Below are positions 14,060-16,261 of a stretch of 16,261 nucleotides of DNA, piece after piece (positions within the stretch are counted from its first letter, which is position 1; every line of letters starts with the position of its first letter). Source of the DNA: DASZIT01 sp035948855. GTDB lineage: Bacteria; Actinomycetota; Acidimicrobiia; Acidimicrobiales; RAAP-2. A program made the translations under genes and the position numbers. A model generated the notes under the pieces. It was given only the letters and a program-made list of their open reading frames with translations. It did no database searches and had not been told where the DNA came from. Where the stretch lies: positions 1 to 16,261 of the forward strand of contig DASZIT010000145.1 in assembly GCA_035948855.1 (NCBI GenBank). Reading direction: 5' to 3'.

Positions 14060-15633
14060 CCACCACACCCATCGAGGCCCAACAGCGCAAGGAGCTGGCC
14101 GACAAGGGAATGATCGTGGCCTACTGGGCCGACCGTCACGGGGATCGGGAGGCGATCATCTCGCCCACCGGCACCCGGACCTTCACCGAGCTGAACCAGA
14201 ACGCCAACCGGTTGGCCCGGGCCCTCCGCCGTCGAGGCCTGGTGGCCGGGGACGCGGTGGCCCTGTTGTGTGACAACCGCCCCGAGTTCGCCGAAGTCGT
14301 GTGCGCCTGCCAGCGGGCCGGATTGCGCCTCACCACCGTCAACTGGCACCTCACCGTGGGCGAGGTGGCCTACATCGTGAACGACTGCGAGGCCAAGGTC
14401 CTGTTCGCCGACACCGCACGGGGGGCGGTGGCGTCGGGGGCGGCGGCCCAATCCGACGCCGATGTCATGGTGGTGACCATCGGAGGCTCCGTTACCGGCG
14501 CCGAGGCCTTCGACGAGTTGTTGGCGGGCGAGGACGGCACCGACCTCGAGGACCCGGTGCTCGGCACCAGCATGCTCTATACGTCGGGCACCACCGGTCG
14601 GCCTAAGGGGGTGGCTCGCCCGCCGACACCGTCTGCGACCTTGGACGCCAATATCTACGGCTACGCCGAGGATGGGGTCGACCGGCATCTGTGTACCGGT
14701 CCGCTCTATCACGCCGCCCCGCTGGCGTTTTCGCTGGCGGTGCCGCTGCATTTCGGGGTGGGGATCGTGCTCATGGAGCGATGGGATGCCGAGGACGCCC
14801 TCCGTCTCATCGAGGACTTCAGCATCACCCACAGCCACATGGTGCCGACCATGTTCCATCGGCTGCTTTCGATCCCGGAGGAGACCCGCCGGCGCTACGA
14901 CGTGTCCTCGCTGCGCTACATCCTCCACGGCGCCGCCCCCTGTCCGGTGGTCATCAAGCAGCGGCTGATCGCCTGGCTCGGGCCCATCGTCTCCGAGTAC
15001 TACGCCGCCACCGAGGGCCTGGGGACCTTCGTCGACTCGGCCACCTGGCTGGCTCATCCCGGCACCGTCGGCAAGCCGTTCGTCGAGGGCATGGTGATGG
15101 TCGGCAACGAGCGTGGCACCCGGTTGCCGGCCGGCGAGACCGGGTTGGTGTTCCTCAAGGCCGTCGACGGCACCGCCTTCAAGTACTTCAACGACCCGAA
15201 GAAGACGGCGGACACCTACGTGGGCGACTACTTCACCTTGGGCGATGTCGGCCACTTCGATGACGACGGGTATCTCTACCTGACCGACCGCTCGGCCAAT
15301 CTGATCATCTCCGGAGGGGTGAACATCTACCCGGCGGAAGTGGACGCCGTCCTCTTGGAGCACCCGGCGGTCGGCGATGTCGGCACCATCGGCGTCCCTG
15401 ACCGTGAGTGGGGTGAGGCGGTCAAAACGGTGGTGGAGCTCCAGCCGGGGCTGCAGCCGAGCCCGGAGCTGGCGGCCGAGTTGATGGCGTTCTGCCGGGA
15501 GCGACTGGCCCACTTCAAGTGCCCGCGCACCGTCGAGTTCATCGACGAACTCCCGCGCCAGGACAACGGCAAGCTGTACCGGGGGGTCTTGCGGGACCGC
15601 TACGCGGGTGTCACCGACCCCTCGTCTCGGTAA
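14056..15633 (+). CDS. Acyl-CoA synthetase (AMP-forming, FadD-type)
   Basis: The 525-aa adenylate-forming ligase activates a carboxylic acid to its CoA thioester with ATP. Core motifs are in order: MLYTSGTTGRPKGV (173-186, phosphate loop), EYYAATEG (314-321), TLGDVGHFDDDGYLYLTDR (394-412, with the ribose-binding Asp), NLIISGGVNIYPAEVD (415-430, hinge) and PRQDNGKLYRGVLR (500-513) with the catalytic Lys506. The length is normal. The start ATG overlaps the DUF35 stop as ATGA, and GGAGGG (14042-14047) lies 8 nt upstream, so the longer in-frame openings upstream are not used. It is the last gene of the operon, convergent with the thioesterase 15 bp away. The substrate is unknown; the context suggests a branched, cyclic or steroid-like acid (inference). 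Confidence 0.93.
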   Translation: MTTTPIEAQQRKELADKGMIVAYWADRHGDREAIISPTGTRTFTELNQNANRLARALRRRGLVAGDAVALLCDNRPEFAEVVCACQRAGLRLTTVNWHLTVGEVAYIVNDCEAKVLFADTARGAVASGAAAQSDADVMVVTIGGSVTGAEAFDELLAGEDGTDLEDPVLGTSMLYTSGTTGRPKGVARPPTPSATLDANIYGYAEDGVDRHLCTGPLYHAAPLAFSLAVPLHFGVGIVLMERWDAEDALRLIEDFSITHSHMVPTMFHRLLSIPEETRRRYDVSSLRYILHGAAPCPVVIKQRLIAWLGPIVSEYYAATEGLGTFVDSATWLAHPGTVGKPFVEGMVMVGNERGTRLPAGETGLVFLKAVDGTAFKYFNDPKKTADTYVGDYFTLGDVGHFDDDGYLYLTDRSANLIISGGVNIYPAEVDAVLLEHPAVGDVGTIGVPDREWGEAVKTVVELQPGLQPSPELAAELMAFCRERLAHFKCPRTVEFIDELPRQDNGKLYRGVLRDRYAGVTDPSSR

Positions 15634-15659
15634 CCGGCCGCCCACCTGTCAACCGGTTA
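15631..15659. terminator. Candidate bidirectional terminator between convergent genes
   Basis: TAACCGG (15631-15637), whose TAA is the synthetase stop, pairs with CCGGTTA (15653-15659), which lies within the 3' end of the opposite thioesterase gene. The loop is 15 nt. There is no U-run, so the call depends on position and dyad. Confidence 0.4.
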
Positions 15660-16053
15660 ACACCGCCTGGGTCTGGGTCACCCGGGCCAGGAGCCGATCG
15701 TCGTCGTCCCGCACATCGGTCTCGACCACGATGGTGGTCCGGCCGACATGCAGGGGCCGGGCGGTGGCGGTGGCCCGACCTTGGCGCAGCCCGCGGGTGA
15801 ACTGGGTGGCGGACGACACCGTGGCGGTGCCGGTGGCGCCGGCCGGGAGGTTGACGAAGGCCACCAGCCCGCCGACCGCGTCGGCCAGGCTCATGATCGC
15901 CCCGCCGTGGAGCATCGCCCCCGACGTGCACCGTTCGGGTGCCCAGTCCAGATGGGCGACCACCCGGTCGGCGTGGACCGAGGTGACCTCGACCCCGATC
16001 AGATCGGCAAACGGCTGGGATCCGGCGAACTGGTCGGCTCGATCCTCGGTCAT
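15649..16053 (-). CDS. PaaI-family hotdog thioesterase
   Basis: The 134-aa protein is the usual size for a PaaI/YdiI-type acyl-CoA thioesterase. The motif LHGGAIMSLADAVGGLVA (48-65) holds the conserved HGG and the helix Asp58 of the hotdog active site. GTATVSSATQFTRGLRQG (75-92) and RTTIVVETDVRDDDDRLLARVTQTQ supply the beta-sheet. It hydrolyses acyl- or aryl-CoA esters, possibly to free CoA from stalled intermediates of the neighbouring pathway. The start is secure: AGGAGG (complement of 16061-16066) lies 7 nt before the ATG. It lies 54 nt after an SDR gene on the same strand and converges on the acyl-CoA operon. Confidence 0.9.
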   Translation of the reverse strand: MTEDRADQFAGSQPFADLIGVEVTSVHADRVVAHLDWAPERCTSGAMLHGGAIMSLADAVGGLVAFVNLPAGATGTATVSSATQFTRGLRQGRATATARPLHVGRTTIVVETDVRDDDDRLLARVTQTQAVLTG

Positions 16054-16107
16054 CTGGCAACCTCCTGCTCCGACGGGCCGGATCGTCGGCCCTCCATCAC
16101 GGTCGGG

Positions 16108-16261
16108 TCACGCGCCCACGGTGGCAATCCCGCCGTCGACCGGGATGATGGCCCCGGTCAGGTAGGCGCCGGCCCTCGAGGCGAGATAGATGGCGGTGCC
16201 GGCCATGTCATCGGGCCGTCCGATCCGCCGGAGGGGGGCGGCAGCGGCGATCTGCTCGCCG
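16108..16261 (-). CDS. Short-chain dehydrogenase/reductase, C-terminal fragment (partial)
   Basis: The last 50 residues read from the window edge to a TGA (complement of 16108-16110). They contain LRRIGRPDDMAGTAIYLAS and AYLTGAIIPVDGGIATVGA, the standard C-terminal end of FabG-like SDRs (the R-x-GxPxD motif and TG-x-x-x-x-VDGG). The catalytic and cofactor motifs lie beyond the window, so the substrate is unknown. It is upstream of, and co-directional with, the thioesterase gene, 54 nt away. Confidence 0.88.
   Translation of the reverse strand, partial: GEQIAAAAPLRRIGRPDDMAGTAIYLASRAGAYLTGAIIPVDGGIATVGA

Noticed and set aside
12393..14105. 570-aa minus-strand ORF opposite the thiolase/DUF35 genes
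   Set aside because: Long antisense frame typical of GC-rich coding DNA. The translation is Gly/Arg/His-rich with no domain, and the plus strand carries clear motifs.
13828..15645. 605-aa minus-strand ORF opposite the acyl-CoA synthetase
   Set aside because: Antisense shadow; the synthetase on the plus strand has all core motifs in order.

Overview
The window is 16.3 kb of high-GC bacterial DNA with dense, mostly single-strand coding. The first gene carries tandem copies of a 42-residue repeat containing GYWLVASDGGIFSFGDA, a repeat I associate with surface or secreted proteins of Acidimicrobiia (Actinomycetota). Mycobacterium-like acyl-CoA genes, GTG starts, 1-4 nt gene overlaps and apparently leaderless genes fit an actinobacterium. 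The class-level assignment is inference. I see no rRNA, tRNA, CRISPR array or transposase.

Layout. (1) 1-347: 3' end of a gene made of the 126-bp tandem repeat. (2) 443-3312: a 14-TM MFS drug:H+ antiporter overlapping by one base with an alpha/beta-hydrolase-adenylate cyclase fusion, followed by a 33-aa membrane microprotein (3356-3457). (3) 3438-4252, minus strand: a YceI-family protein followed by a 91-aa membrane-anchored hypothetical; the latter overlaps the microprotein tail to tail. (4) 4253-4692: non-coding, ending in a structured, operator-like leader. (5) 4693-6318: a formylglycine-type sulfatase. (6) 6468-7613: a nitronate-monooxygenase-like flavoenzyme, preceded by a cluster of dyads. 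(7) 7767-15633: a tight seven-gene operon encoding acyl-CoA dehydrogenase, MFE2-type SDR, SxxK serine hydrolase, ferritin-like diiron protein, SCP2-thiolase-like protein, DUF35 Zn-ribbon/OB protein and acyl-CoA synthetase. A recognisable promoter (TTTCCA, 17 bp, TGtGATAAT) precedes it. (8) 15649-16261, minus strand and convergent: a PaaI-type thioesterase and, upstream of it, the C-terminus of another SDR.

How the genes work together. The operon reads as a complete acyl-CoA pathway: activate an acid (synthetase), desaturate it (dehydrogenase), oxidise or reduce a hydroxyacyl intermediate (SDR), and cleave C-C with a Cys-less thiolase homologue paired with DUF35. That pairing matches the Ltp2/DUF35 retro-aldolases of steroid side-chain degradation. 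The diiron protein and the SxxK esterase are unusual additions and suggest a hydroxylated, esterified or branched/cyclic substrate. The neighbouring sulfatase and flavoenzyme could supply or process it, but that is inference. The most novel points are the operon composition, the hydrolase-cyclase whose hydrolase triad looks dead, and the structured leader in front of the sulfatase.
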